This document shows positions 1 to 8,933 of a stretch of 64,000 nucleotides of DNA, in pieces (the first letter of the stretch is position 1; every line of letters begins with the position of its first letter). This DNA comes from Capilliphycus robustus (GTDB lineage Bacteria; Cyanobacteriota; Cyanobacteriia; Cyanobacteriales; Microcoleaceae): positions 1-64,000 of the forward strand of contig NZ_JAYGHR010000005.1 of NCBI RefSeq assembly GCF_034932365.1, in the 5' to 3' direction. The notes beneath the pieces are model-generated. The model was not told the origin of the DNA. It was given only the letters and a program-made list of their open reading frames with translations, and ran no database searches. The position numbers and the translations under genes were made by a program.

Positions 1-494
1 TTAATATTCGTCCTTTGGAAAGTGCCGAATTAGCAGTTTTACAATCTCAAAATAGTATTATTAATGCTGCTGGAGAACTTTCTATTGATGATACTCTCAA
101 TTTTGACCCGCCAGAATCAACTCAAGTCCAAGTCGTTGACCCGGCTGCATTAATCGCTCAAGACCCCTGCAAACAAAGAGGAGACAGTCAATTTATTATT
201 ACTGGACGAGGCGGTATTGCATTCAACCCCATTCAAGATTTATTTGCAGTTCCCGAGTTAGAATTATCTCTGATTGAACCTGTGACTCCTTCAGTTAATC
301 GTTCTTCCCGAAGTCGTCAACAACAATCAAAAAAACGAGATAATAATCCTATTGATTCTAGAACTATTGTTCCGGCGAGGGGATGGATAAGAGATGAGAA
401 TGGAGACGTTATTTTAGTGGGTTATGACCCTACACAAACGGGAGTTCAGCGTCAACCTCAACCTCTCCCAAATCAATGTAATTCTGAGGAATAA
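1..494 (+). CDS. C-terminal end of filamentous-haemagglutinin-type exoprotein (partial)
   Basis: The reading frame is open from the first bases of the window to a TAA at 492-494, so this is the 3' end of a larger gene that starts upstream; the TTG at 15 is internal. The visible tail of about 163 residues contains the stretches DPAALIAQDPCKQRG, SQFIITGRGGIAFNP and ARGWIRDENGDVILVGYDP. In cyanobacteria such tails close large secreted proteins with a haemagglutination-activity N-terminal domain (two-partner secretion substrates). The secretion domain itself is not in the window, so the assignment rests on the tail alone. A basic, Ser/Arg-rich low-complexity linker (RSSRSRQQQSKKR) lies in the middle. 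Confidence 0.7.
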   Translation, partial: NIRPLESAELAVLQSQNSIINAAGELSIDDTLNFDPPESTQVQVVDPAALIAQDPCKQRGDSQFIITGRGGIAFNPIQDLFAVPELELSLIEPVTPSVNRSSRSRQQQSKKRDNNPIDSRTIVPARGWIRDENGDVILVGYDPTQTGVQRQPQPLPNQCNSEE

Positions 495-550
495 AGCGAT
501 TTTCAGCTAATTAATAATGAACTTGTTTCTGAACTGCTGAGGTGGAATTA

Positions 551-617
551 CCCCCCTCAGTCCCCCCTAAAAGGAGGGAAATGTCTCCCCTAACCTCGTA
601 TAAGAGGAGTTGGGGGA
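551..617. repeat. C-rich/G-rich intergenic palindrome
   Basis: Between the exoprotein end and the acetyltransferase end, C-runs (551-567, 587-590) are followed by AGGAGGG and GTTGGGGG, giving an imperfect hairpin around 587-615. It resembles the common intergenic CCCCCTAAC-type repeats of cyanobacteria and could act as a terminator between the two converging genes. An open frame across it on the minus strand (511-798) looks like a by-product of the repeat and overlaps the acetyltransferase, so it was not called. Confidence 0.35.
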
Positions 618-760
618 TAGGTTCTTCTGTTTCGTCACCTCCGATGATAATGATTTCTCCCTCTAATCTTTCTGGATAGAATCTAATCCTATTTCTCGTT
701 AATATGACTATATGCAGGGTTTTTTGGAGGAAACTAACCGCTAATTCAGAGGAAAGACGG

Positions 761-1252
761 TTAACTTTTTGTGTTACTGAGTTGAGTGAGGGCTTCACCT
801 GTCACCCGACAAATTCGCCAATCTTCGAGGATAGAGGCACCCATATATTTATAGAAATCAATTGCAGGTTGATTCCAGTCTAAAACACTCCATTCTAAGC
901 GTCCACAACCTCGCAATACCGCTAACTTGGCTACATAAACAATCAGGGCTTTACCAATTCCCTGACGGCGATATTCAGGTAATACAAATAAATCTTCTAA
1001 GTAAAGTCCTGGTCGCGTTAAAAAGGTAGAATAGTTATGGAAAAATAGAGCAAAACCAACCGCTTTTTCCTCTAACTCCGCTAACACCACCTCAGCATAA
1101 GGATGTTCACCAAACAGATGTTGTTTTAACTCCTCAACACTCCCACTCACCTGATGAGATAATTTCTCATACTCAGCTAGGGCTTTAATTAACTCAAAAA
1201 TAGCGGGAACATCATCGGGTGTCGCAAAACGCAAAATCAAGCCTGAAGACAT
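761..1252 (-). CDS. GNAT family N-acetyltransferase
   Basis: A 163-residue single-domain GCN5-related acetyltransferase. The acetyl-CoA binding core is LEDLFVLPEYRRQGIGKAL (motif A, Q/RxxGxG/A type) near residues 86-104, followed by the motif B segment LEWSVLDWNQPAIDFYKYMGA. The segments FFHNYSTF and GLYLEDLFV and the overall length fit the spermidine/spermine or thialysine acetyltransferase-like branch, but the substrate cannot be read from sequence. It is transcribed alone toward the exoprotein end. The next gene upstream on the same strand, the sigma factor, is about 107 bases away. Confidence 0.85.
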   Translation of the reverse strand: MSSGLILRFATPDDVPAIFELIKALAEYEKLSHQVSGSVEELKQHLFGEHPYAEVVLAELEEKAVGFALFFHNYSTFLTRPGLYLEDLFVLPEYRRQGIGKALIVYVAKLAVLRGCGRLEWSVLDWNQPAIDFYKYMGASILEDWRICRVTGEALTQLSNTKS

Positions 1253-1359
1253 TGTAAAACCTAGAGAGGATTGGTTCGCTCAAACAGATAGAATCTCTGC
1301 TGACAAACTGTCAGTTCTCCTATGATAATTCAAAATGTTCGCGAACCCAATCCCCAATC

Positions 1360-2355
1360 TTACTTAATCCAACCTTTTAACCGTTCAGCTACATGAGGAC
1401 GGCGTAATTTTCGCATGGCTTTTGCTTGAATTTGGCGCACTCGCTCCCGAGAGAGACTACACATCCCACTCACTTCTTCTAAAGTGTAAGCTACACCTGT
1501 CGCTAAACCATAACGCAGGGATAAAACATCTTGTTCTCGTTCATTTAAAACCGAACGTAACACTTCCAGCAACTCTTGTCGCATCATCAATTCATTAATT
1601 CGTGATTCGGGAGAAAGGGTTTCATAGTCTTCGAGTAAATCCATTAATTCTGAATTTTCTTCCGAACCAATCCGATGATTGAGAGACAAAGATTTGCGAC
1701 GCACTTGTTCAAGCAGACGCAGTTGTTGAGGGGAAATAGATAATGCTTCGGCTAGTTCCTCTTCTGTCGGTTTTCGACGAAGTTTACGTCTTAAATCTTG
1801 ATGGATTCCTTGTAATTTATTGAGTTGTTCTACCACATGAACCGGAAGACGAACCGTTCGTCCTTGATTAGCAATGGTGCGGGTAATTCCCTGACGAATC
1901 CACCAATAAGCGTAGGTGGAGAATTTATATCCTTTATCGGGATCAAATTTTTCAGTGGCTCGGTTTAACCCCAATGCGCCTTCTTGAATCAAATCCAGGA
2001 ACGGAACACCTCTATTAATATAACGTTTGGCAATCGAAACCACCAATCGCAAATTCGAGCTGATCATTTTCTGTTTGGCGATTATACCTTGATGAAACTG
2101 ATGATTGACTTCAGCTTCACTCAATTGCGCCGCCTCTGCTAATTCTGTCTTTTTAGGACATCTTCCCAGTTGATTTTTTAATTCCTCTTGTAACGCCTCA
2201 AGCGTCACTAACGCTTTAATCTGTCGGGCGAGTTCGATTTCCTCACTGCCTTTCAATAGAGGATAACGAGCCATCCCTTTGAATAATGCCCCTACAGCAT
2301 CATCCATTTTGATGAAATTTTCTGTCGTCGGAAAAGTTGCAGTCTCGGAGTTCAT
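1360..2355 (-). CDS. group 2 sigma-70 family RNA polymerase sigma factor
   Basis: A 331-residue sigma factor. It has a region 1.2-like start (residues about 18-45), region 2 with NLRLVVSIAKRYINRGVPFL and the -10 recognition helix KFSTYAYWWIRQGITR, region 3, and region 4.2 ending SRERVRQIQAKAMRKLRRP. The long region 1.1 and the non-conserved insert of primary sigma factors are absent, and the length matches cyanobacterial group 2 factors (SigB/C/D/E), which handle stress, nitrogen and light responses. Which paralogue it is cannot be decided here. The ATG at 2355 is preceded by a strong Shine-Dalgarno (GGGAGGA). It is monocistronic with a 289-base upstream gap. Confidence 0.92.
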   Translation of the reverse strand: MNSETATFPTTENFIKMDDAVGALFKGMARYPLLKGSEEIELARQIKALVTLEALQEELKNQLGRCPKKTELAEAAQLSEAEVNHQFHQGIIAKQKMISSNLRLVVSIAKRYINRGVPFLDLIQEGALGLNRATEKFDPDKGYKFSTYAYWWIRQGITRTIANQGRTVRLPVHVVEQLNKLQGIHQDLRRKLRRKPTEEELAEALSISPQQLRLLEQVRRKSLSLNHRIGSEENSELMDLLEDYETLSPESRINELMMRQELLEVLRSVLNEREQDVLSLRYGLATGVAYTLEEVSGMCSLSRERVRQIQAKAMRKLRRPHVAERLKGWIK

Positions 2356-2644
2356 CGGAAAATCCTCCCGTTTGAGGTTGGCTTTGCTGAAATTGTAGCG
2401 TCACCGCATCATGGGTTCGCAGGATTTGAGGCTTTTAGTTCACGACATATTCTGACATTATAATCCTATTTTCTCATCTCTTCAATGTACCGATGCTAAA
2501 ATAGATTTCATCCTCTGAGCAAATAGAATTTCAACTTGTGAAAGTAAAAGTGAACTAACTTTACATAATGTCACAGAGTAATTTTGATGATTGTTACTAA
2601 TGAGACGGATTAAATTACAACAATCTGAAATCCCTAGAAATTGC

Positions 2645-3304
2645 TCATCCTAGTTTTTCTAGAATTCGGATTAAGTCAGTCTTCTCAACAATATAAATGC
2701 CATTAATATAATTTTTGGAAATCTTAACCTTAGCTTGGGTAAAGCATAACATAGGTGTAACCCATTGGGCTTGTTTTAGTTTGGCCACCTCCGCCGCTTG
2801 ACCTCGAACTTTCGTTAACAAATCTCCCTCATTAAAATCATAAACCTGACGACCCTTTACCCGTTTGAGATAATTTTTTTCACGAATAATAATCCCTTTA
2901 TGAGACTTCACATCAATCACATACCAATTTCCTTGAGGTGAACATAAAACGACATCCGCATCTCCCCCTCGTTTTAAACGAAGATTGTATTCGATTTTCC
3001 AATTTTTACCCGTTAAAAGCTGAAGAATGACTTCGACTTCCCGTTCCGCTTTTGCACCTACTAAAGCTTGATCAGAACGTCTCATCCAATATTCACCTTT
3101 TTTCCAAAAGTAATAAGCTGAAACTCCTCCGACTAAACCCAGTAAAAATCCCAAACTCAAGGGTTTAAATAGTACAATAATCAACAAAACTGCGACAACA
3201 AAACCCAACGCAATTAAATAAAAACGCATCGCCTTGTGACGACGCTGTACACTCATCTGATGAACAAATTCCCCGGCTTGTTTGTGGTTACTGTGATTAT
3301 CCAT
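2645..3304 (-). CDS. membrane-anchored NERD (nuclease-related) domain protein
   Basis: A 219-residue protein with a short basic N-terminus and two hydrophobic helices (about residues 28-45 and 49-66), followed by a NERD domain. The domain has the PD-(D/E)XK-like pattern GDADVVLCS ... WYVIDVKSHKG around residues 113-137. NERD proteins are thought to be nucleases or DNA-processing factors, but the family is poorly characterised and activity is inferred. The gene is divergent from the cytosine methyltransferase with about 100 bases between the starts, so a shared regulatory region is possible. A restriction role paired with that methyltransferase is only speculation, since single NERD membrane proteins are common in cyanobacteria. 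Confidence 0.75.
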   Translation of the reverse strand: MDNHSNHKQAGEFVHQMSVQRRHKAMRFYLIALGFVVAVLLIIVLFKPLSLGFLLGLVGGVSAYYFWKKGEYWMRRSDQALVGAKAEREVEVILQLLTGKNWKIEYNLRLKRGGDADVVLCSPQGNWYVIDVKSHKGIIIREKNYLKRVKGRQVYDFNEGDLLTKVRGQAAEVAKLKQAQWVTPMLCFTQAKVKISKNYINGIYIVEKTDLIRILEKLG

Positions 3305-3406
3305 CAGTCAATTTATAATTAGGAATAGTTCGACTCTACAGATTCTGATCTTACGATGATGTTATAATCAACCTTACCTGTGAGATCTCGATCATTAATT
3401 TCAATC

Positions 3407-4723
3407 ATGCCAGATCAGCTTACACCCGTCAAAACAAGACCTATTGCTGTTGATTTATTTGCGGGAGCGGGTGGAATGACACTCGGCTTTGAACAGGCGG
3501 GTTTTGACGTTCTCGCCGCCGTTGAAATCGATCCGATTCATTGTGCAGTTCACCAATATAATTTTCCGTTATGGTCAATTTTATGTCAAGATGTTAGCAC
3601 AATTTCCGGTCAATTTATTCGATATAATTCTGGTATTCAAAATCAAGAAATAGACGTTGTATTTGGTGGGCCACCCTGTCAAGGATTTTCACTGATCGGA
3701 AAACGTTTGTTAGAAGATCCTCGAAATTTGTTGGTTTTTCATTTTGTGCGAATAGTCGCTGAACTCCAACCCCAATTTTTTGTTTTTGAAAATGTCAAAG
3801 GGATGGCATCAGGAAACCATCAGATGTTTATTCAAGAATTGATTCATAAATTTGAATATTACGGTTATAAAGTTCAGCAACCCTACCAAGTTTTAAATGC
3901 AGCTTATTATGGTGTTCCTCAGAATAGAGAACGGTTATTTTTATTAGGATGTCGAGCAGATTTGGCTTTACCTCGTTATCCTGAAGCAACCTCTCAACCT
4001 CCTCATTCTAAAGTCCCAAAATGTTATGCTCATCTTCCCCAAACTCCCACCGTTAGAGAAGCCTTACAAGACTTACCCGAAGTAGAAAATTATCCCGAAT
4101 TAACCCAACAAGATTGGGCTGATGTTCGTTTCTCTAAAGCCAGTATCTATGGTAAAATATTGAGAGGAATGATGAAAAATAAACAGGACTATTCCTATCC
4201 TCGTGAATATAATTCTCAACGACTCACTTCTAGTTTAAGAACCGAACACACATTAGAATCTATTAAAAGATTTGCAGAAACACCACCCGGAAAAACAGAA
4301 TCCATTAGCCGATTTCATAAACTTCATCCAGACGGTTTATGTAATACCTTAAGGGCGGGAACTCCTACAAATAGAGGCGCTCATACTTCCCCTCGTCCCA
4401 TTCATCCATTTACCCCTCGATGTATAACCGTCAGAGAAGCCGCTAGACTGCATTCTTACCCCGACTGGTTTAGATTTCATGTCACAAAATGGCACGGTTT
4501 TCGACAAATTGGCAACTCAGTTCCGCCTTTACTCGCCCAAGCTGTTGCGACTGAAATTATTAAATTATTGAATATTAAACCTAAAAAACCCCAATATAAA
4601 ATAAAACTAGGAGATGAAGAATTATTGCAGTTTGATATGTCGAAAGCCGCAAAATATTATGGTGTAGATCCTAATGTTATCGCACCAAGAACACGCAAGA
4701 TGTGCCAAACCATCACGAGTTAG
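3407..4723 (+). CDS. DNA (cytosine-5)-methyltransferase, solitary
   Basis: About 438 residues from the ATG at 3407, which is preferred over the in-frame GTG at 3380 because motif I then lies at the usual distance from the start. All hallmark C5-MTase motifs are present: motif I DLFAGAGGMTLGFEQAGF, motif IV GGPPCQGFS with the catalytic Cys, motif VI FVFENVKGM, motif VIII QNRERLFLLG, a target-recognition region (roughly residues 210-330) and motif X IGNSVPPLLAQAV. It transfers methyl groups from S-adenosylmethionine to cytosine C5. No restriction endonuclease is adjacent, so it looks like an orphan methylase. Cyanobacteria commonly carry such enzymes, including ones for CGATCG, the core of HIP1, but specificity is not readable. 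Its stop codon TAG overlaps the palindrome AGAAACCGGGTTTCT. Confidence 0.9.
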   Translation: MPDQLTPVKTRPIAVDLFAGAGGMTLGFEQAGFDVLAAVEIDPIHCAVHQYNFPLWSILCQDVSTISGQFIRYNSGIQNQEIDVVFGGPPCQGFSLIGKRLLEDPRNLLVFHFVRIVAELQPQFFVFENVKGMASGNHQMFIQELIHKFEYYGYKVQQPYQVLNAAYYGVPQNRERLFLLGCRADLALPRYPEATSQPPHSKVPKCYAHLPQTPTVREALQDLPEVENYPELTQQDWADVRFSKASIYGKILRGMMKNKQDYSYPREYNSQRLTSSLRTEHTLESIKRFAETPPGKTESISRFHKLHPDGLCNTLRAGTPTNRGAHTSPRPIHPFTPRCITVREAARLHSYPDWFRFHVTKWHGFRQIGNSVPPLLAQAVATEIIKLLNIKPKKPQYKIKLGDEELLQFDMSKAAKYYGVDPNVIAPRTRKMCQTITS

Positions 4724-4736
4724 AAACCGGGTTTCT
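4722..4736. repeat. AGAAACCGGGTTTCT palindromic repeat
   Basis: A 15-base perfect palindrome overlapping the stop codon of the methyltransferase (TAG at 4721-4723). The same 15-mer recurs at 25537-25551, and closely related sequences form the hairpin at 57324-57361. Confidence 0.75.
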
Positions 4737-4772
4737 TAGATTTGCTAAACCCTCAATATTAGTCAAAAAAAA

Positions 4773-4806
4773 GACACAAATCTCAAGAAAAATTTCTCTT
4801 TGTGTC
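4773..4806. terminator. candidate terminator between convergent genes
   Basis: GACACAAA (4773-4780) pairs with TTTGTGTC (4799-4806). A second TGTGTCTT and the T-rich stretch GGTTTTTCTTC follow. It lies between the converging methyltransferase and histidine kinase genes. The repeat-like composition suggests it is also an interspersed element. Confidence 0.45.
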
Positions 4807-4899
4807 TCTGTGTCTTAGTGGTTTTTCTTCTTTCTCTTTGAGGTGAGTTAATTCAATGAAAAATAAATTTAGGAATTTGACACATCCAACAGAATAAGT

Positions 4900-6681
4900 T
4901 TAACTTTTTAACGGTAAGAAAATCGTCATTGTTTTACCCTGTTGGGGTCGTTGTCGCACCACTAATTTACCGCCAAGCGCCTCAAATAGATTCTTTGTAA
5001 CCGCCATATTTAAACTTAACGCCCCCGTTTCAGGCTGGAACATTAATAACGGCCCAAGTGACTTCAGAGAAGACTTAGCCGCACTTCCAAACGGACAAGT
5101 TGGCTGAGATTTAGATTGAGATTCTAGTTGCAATTTTAACTGATGTCCAGCAAGACGAACTTCCACTTGAATATGACTTCCTGATGGTAAACTGCGAGTA
5201 AAATTCTCAATCACTCCCGTGAGAACTTGATCCAACATCGTCGGATCACTAACAACATGGGGCAGCTTTTGAGGTAAACTCACTTCTAAAGTATGATTGC
5301 GTTGAGTCGCTTGTTTTTGCCAACGCGGGAGACTACTTTGAAAGATATCTCCTAACGACATCGGCGTGAGTTGAACAGAAGATTTTTGGGTCGGATTTTC
5401 AGTGTCTTGTTTAACTTGTGATAACTCTAACTCAACGGCTCGAAAAATTAGATTAAACCGATCAATTTGTGTGGTACACTCATGATCAATCATCTCTAAG
5501 CGTTTTCTAACCGTTTCTGGATCTAAAGTTTGACGCTTCAATAATAATCGAGTTAACGTGCGAATCGTTGCTAGCGGTGTACGAACTTCATGGGCGATCG
5601 CTTGTAGCAATTCAACCTGAGAAGCATCAAAATTCCCCTCACAAGCGGTTGAATTGTTGGGTAAATGACCGTTAGAATGTTGAGGATCACAGACGTTTAC
5701 AAAAATCGCTTGAGACTTAGATTTAGGTTTAGAAGCCGGACTCAGCATTTTCACAGCTTGCCGGGGTTTTTCTGAGTCTAACGGTAAATTTTCTAACAGT
5801 AAACGAGAGAATTCCATCACGGTTTTGTAGCTGGGTTCAACAGGAGTAAATTTTTCGATCCAACTGTCAAATACCGCCGTCAAAGCGATTCCATCAGAAG
5901 ACTTCAAATCAGCTTGAGAATCAATAGACTGTGTTCTCTGGCGCAACAATTCTAACGCTTGTTTAACGACATCGGGATCAAAAGAAAATTGAAACGCAGG
6001 ACAACCTTTGCTATCTTCCCCCAAAACCATCACTAAACTAAACCGAGAGGTTAATACAATACAAAACGGTTCACTGGCTTGCGGATCTTCTCGTAGTAGC
6101 GGAAACGCAAAAGTTGGGGGAACCGAAGCCGAACATCCTTCAGAAGTCGGAAGTAAAGGTAATGTTTGTTGAGTTGGTACTGAAAAGCCTTCCCAACCCG
6201 GTATCTGAGGAATAAAAACTTGCGTCGCAAAATTCAACGCTAGCGCCGGATGAATTAAAATCGGAGACGGGCCAGACACCACTAATCCCTGACAAGCCGA
6301 AAATTCTAAAGCTTGAGGCGTTTTATCAGTTGGTGGGAGTCTATCGAGAATTAACCTCTGTTTTTCCTCAACAGCAGTCAAATCTTTTTTTCTCACTTCA
6401 GAATAATCAGCCCGCGATCGCTCCCGACCTTGTTGTATAATCACTTGTCTAAGGAGTTGATTGAGTGCATTGACAGCACCACACCACTCCCGTTCAGCTT
6501 TAAGTCGTTGTTTACTGGCATAATAAACTGTGTAAGGATTAGACTCGGAAGCGGTTCCGGTCATCCGTTGTACATCAAAAGAAGCCTCTAACCCTTCACG
6601 CGCTAAAATTTCACTAATCGTTGGTAGAAGCTGGTTCACAGTCATCTCCTGCCTTTTTCCTCGAAACTGCAAAAATTTCAT
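4900..6681 (-). CDS. atypical sensor histidine kinase
   Basis: A 593-residue soluble kinase. The dimerisation/phosphoacceptor box LLQAIAHEVRTPLATIRTL places the phosphorylated His at residue 364. The N-terminal 350 residues form a sensor region with no recognised PAS or GAF signature, with Pro-rich segments and no membrane helix. The C-terminal ATP-binding part is degenerate: an N-box-like VLTGVIENF is present, but no clear DxGxG (G1) or GxGLGL (G2) box is seen. Only the final GGKLVVRQRPQQGKTMTIFLPL matches the usual end of an HATPase domain. Either it binds ATP in a diverged way or it has lost kinase activity. No response regulator is adjacent. An internal ATG (residue 13, preceded by GGCAGGAG) is an alternative start. 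Confidence 0.75.
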   Translation of the reverse strand: MKFLQFRGKRQEMTVNQLLPTISEILAREGLEASFDVQRMTGTASESNPYTVYYASKQRLKAEREWCGAVNALNQLLRQVIIQQGRERSRADYSEVRKKDLTAVEEKQRLILDRLPPTDKTPQALEFSACQGLVVSGPSPILIHPALALNFATQVFIPQIPGWEGFSVPTQQTLPLLPTSEGCSASVPPTFAFPLLREDPQASEPFCIVLTSRFSLVMVLGEDSKGCPAFQFSFDPDVVKQALELLRQRTQSIDSQADLKSSDGIALTAVFDSWIEKFTPVEPSYKTVMEFSRLLLENLPLDSEKPRQAVKMLSPASKPKSKSQAIFVNVCDPQHSNGHLPNNSTACEGNFDASQVELLQAIAHEVRTPLATIRTLTRLLLKRQTLDPETVRKRLEMIDHECTTQIDRFNLIFRAVELELSQVKQDTENPTQKSSVQLTPMSLGDIFQSSLPRWQKQATQRNHTLEVSLPQKLPHVVSDPTMLDQVLTGVIENFTRSLPSGSHIQVEVRLAGHQLKLQLESQSKSQPTCPFGSAAKSSLKSLGPLLMFQPETGALSLNMAVTKNLFEALGGKLVVRQRPQQGKTMTIFLPLKS

Positions 6682-6852
6682 TGTTAACTTAATTCCAGCC
6701 TAGCCGATATAAACTTTTAATATAGAAGTTGGAAGACTGAACCTTCGACGCTATAATTCAACATTCTTAACGTCCTATATGACTCTCAGGATATCTAATT
6801 TGAACGTCTTAGAGATTCGTAGAACCGAACCAATTAGTCGCAATCACCGCTT

Positions 6853-6920
6853 TTACAGTGACCAGTTATCAGTGACCAGTGACCAGTGAACAGTAAACAG
6901 TGAACAGTGACCAGTGACCA
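6853..6920. repeat. CAGTGAC-type heptamer array
   Basis: Degenerate tandem heptamers (CAGTGAC, CAGTTAT, CAGTGAA, CAGTAAA) run for about ten units. The same family appears at 34461-34691 and 44858-44948. This resembles the short tandemly repeated sequences described in cyanobacterial genomes. Confidence 0.8.
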
Positions 6921-6925
6921 ATGTT

Positions 6926-6950
6926 GTAGGGGCGCAAGGCTTGCGCCCTA
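6926..6950. repeat. GTAG-headed hairpin repeat
   Basis: GTAG followed by the near-perfect palindrome GGGCGCAAG-G-CTTGCGCCC, directly after the heptamer array. It belongs to the set of GTAG-ended palindromes spread through the window. Confidence 0.65.
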
Positions 6951-7055
6951 AATATCTGTCTCTCATCGAATAACCCTTGTAAACCCACCCTCACATTTGA
7001 CGCATCACACCGCGATCGCCAACATCACTTACAGGAACTCACAAAAAACTCACTA

Positions 7056-8933
7056 TCAGTCAAACAAAAACTTGAATCGATCATCTTGAGGATTAATACC
7101 CCAAGCCCGTAGGGTGGGTTCAGGATCTCCGCCATTTCGACCTAATCTCTCAAGTTGCTGATTGACGCAATCTAAGAAATAAGCATCATAACAGGCAGGT
7201 ATTAGACTTGGAGGCTCACAAAATAAAACATCATCTGCATATCTGATCAACAAAGGTTGTCTTTTATATTTGTAATCATCCAGACCCATATCACCACCCA
7301 TCCACTGTTCAAAAGCCTCTGAGGTTGCCACTTCAGTATAACAATCTGATTTTCCTGACAATCTCAATGCCAATGTTACTTGATCAGCAAGTTCAGTTGT
7401 TGTTGACATCCAAAACTTGTTGCTGCGTAAAGATTCTACTCTCCATTGCATACTTAGTGTGGTTTCTGAACAACCATACAAGCCTAAACATAGGGTCGTT
7501 TCTATATCTCGCTGTTTGTCATAAATATTGTCAAAGGATGGCCTGCTTGAATTTAATAAACGTCGAGCAGCACGAAAAAGGTCAAAATCATACAAAAATT
7601 CCAAATTTTTTGAGGAATTAACGTTATATAACTCTGGTAAATAGCAATACCTATTTTGCACTCGGTCATCTTTAGCTAGAGTTTCAATTACTCGTAAAAT
7701 CTCTATAAAACAATATGTTGACCCACCCCCATTAAAGTTACTTTTGGCTGGGTGTTCACCATAACCCCAAGGATGGGCTTGGAGGGGTCTTACAAAAATC
7801 CAGTCCACATCAAGAGGATGATTAAGGTTCGGCACAATTGCAAATAACCAGTCTACAGTACCCCCTCTATTGATCAAATCAAAGTAGGAGTCTTGATAGA
7901 AGTCTTCAAGTGAAACTACCGGAATCACTAAAGCTATGTTATTCCAATAGGTTTCAACCAACTCTTTGAAAAAAGCTGGATAAATAATTTTTTCTCTATT
8001 ATCGCCTAGAATCAACAACTTGTGCAGGGGTAAAGTACCAATTTCATACTTCACAGGTTGTGAGAGTTCACTATCATTGTTCATAGCCGAAACTTCTTCA
8101 ACTTGCTGTATGGATTCTTCTTGGATTTCTATATCAAAATATTCCAGAGCGTACTTCAAAAACTGCTCTGGCTTATACATATGGAACATCGAAGCACCTG
8201 CATCTAAAATTTCTTTTGTTAATTCTGGACGCGGCTCTAATGTTTGACGCTGTTCTATTTTCCACCAATCTTCTTTGTTATCAAATGTAATAAAAATAAT
8301 ATGACTCAGGGATTGATTTTGAACTTGTTTTAAGATTTGTTTCCAAAGAATTAAATCCCCATATTTGCACTCAAATTTCAATCCAAAGCGGTCGTATGAA
8401 TCGGGTTTACCACTGTCTGTAAAACCCGGGGGAACCTTTTTTTTATATCTTTCTTCGCCCTCTTTATATATTGCATCTAATTCCGCTTGATTTTCGGGTT
8501 TTTCACCGATATTTTCTACTGGAAACAAGCCGTCAATTTTTTGTGCTACATTTTCCAATCTGCTGTTTTCTAAGAAAGATTGCTGATATTTTTCTAGCCT
8601 TTCATAAAAGTTATCAAAACTCTCTTTTAGTCCTTCTTCTTCTTCAGGAATTGATCGCTTGATTTGGTCGAGATCATTATTGATTTTTTCATAACGTTTA
8701 TTCATCGTTTGGATTCGGGATTTTGGATTTTTGTGATATTCGAGAGCAACTTGATGAGGAATCCATAACCGATCTTTAAACTTTTCCAAAACCTTGAAAA
8801 AATCTTCGAGTGTTTTGTCGGTGTATTCATAGAAATTTAGCAAAACATTTGTATCTAAAATAAAAGTACATTTTTCCCATAGTTCTCTATACTGGTCTTT
8901 GGTCAAAGGATAATACTGGAATAAATCTTTCAT
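7056..8933 (-). CDS. PIN-like (PIN_8-type) nuclease fused to a large unassigned domain
   Basis: A 625-residue protein. Residues 1-265 look like a PIN-like nuclease of the PIN_8/DUF4935 type: the first acidic site is in FILDTNVLLNFYE (Asp27), followed by IPHQVALEYHKNP (Glu65), a charged coiled region (75-135), PPGFTDSGKPD, KYGDLILWKQIL (Asp193) and HIIFITFDNKEDWW (Asp218). These fit the acidic metal-binding residues of PIN nucleases, which cut RNA. A short acidic linker (270-292) joins a roughly 330-residue C-terminal domain rich in Trp, Tyr and Cys that I do not recognise. The start is supported by AAGGAG nine bases upstream. It is monocistronic, flanked by repeats on one side and a 350-base structured gap on the other. 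Stand-alone PIN_8 proteins are suspected defence or abortive-infection effectors, but the role here is inference. Confidence 0.75.
   Translation of the reverse strand: MKDLFQYYPLTKDQYRELWEKCTFILDTNVLLNFYEYTDKTLEDFFKVLEKFKDRLWIPHQVALEYHKNPKSRIQTMNKRYEKINNDLDQIKRSIPEEEEGLKESFDNFYERLEKYQQSFLENSRLENVAQKIDGLFPVENIGEKPENQAELDAIYKEGEERYKKKVPPGFTDSGKPDSYDRFGLKFECKYGDLILWKQILKQVQNQSLSHIIFITFDNKEDWWKIEQRQTLEPRPELTKEILDAGASMFHMYKPEQFLKYALEYFDIEIQEESIQQVEEVSAMNNDSELSQPVKYEIGTLPLHKLLILGDNREKIIYPAFFKELVETYWNNIALVIPVVSLEDFYQDSYFDLINRGGTVDWLFAIVPNLNHPLDVDWIFVRPLQAHPWGYGEHPAKSNFNGGGSTYCFIEILRVIETLAKDDRVQNRYCYLPELYNVNSSKNLEFLYDFDLFRAARRLLNSSRPSFDNIYDKQRDIETTLCLGLYGCSETTLSMQWRVESLRSNKFWMSTTTELADQVTLALRLSGKSDCYTEVATSEAFEQWMGGDMGLDDYKYKRQPLLIRYADDVLFCEPPSLIPACYDAYFLDCVNQQLERLGRNGGDPEPTLRAWGINPQDDRFKFLFD

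Larger units (their letters stand above)
6682..7055. other. gene-free gap with repeats
   Basis: A gap of 374 bases between two minus-strand genes. It holds a heptamer-type array (6853-6920), a GTAG hairpin (6926-6950) and one HIP1 octamer near 7012. No open frame or RNA gene could be supported. Confidence 0.6.

Noticed and set aside
511..798. 95-codon minus-strand ORF
   Set aside because: Overlaps the acetyltransferase end, has no family match, and is built on a C-rich/G-rich intergenic palindrome.
7056..8933. YADD (residues 565-568, in LLIRYADDVLFC) in the PIN fusion protein, like the catalytic box of reverse transcriptases
   Set aside because: No other reverse-transcriptase motifs (RT1-4, or the downstream LG and K boxes) are present, and only about 57 residues follow; probably coincidence.
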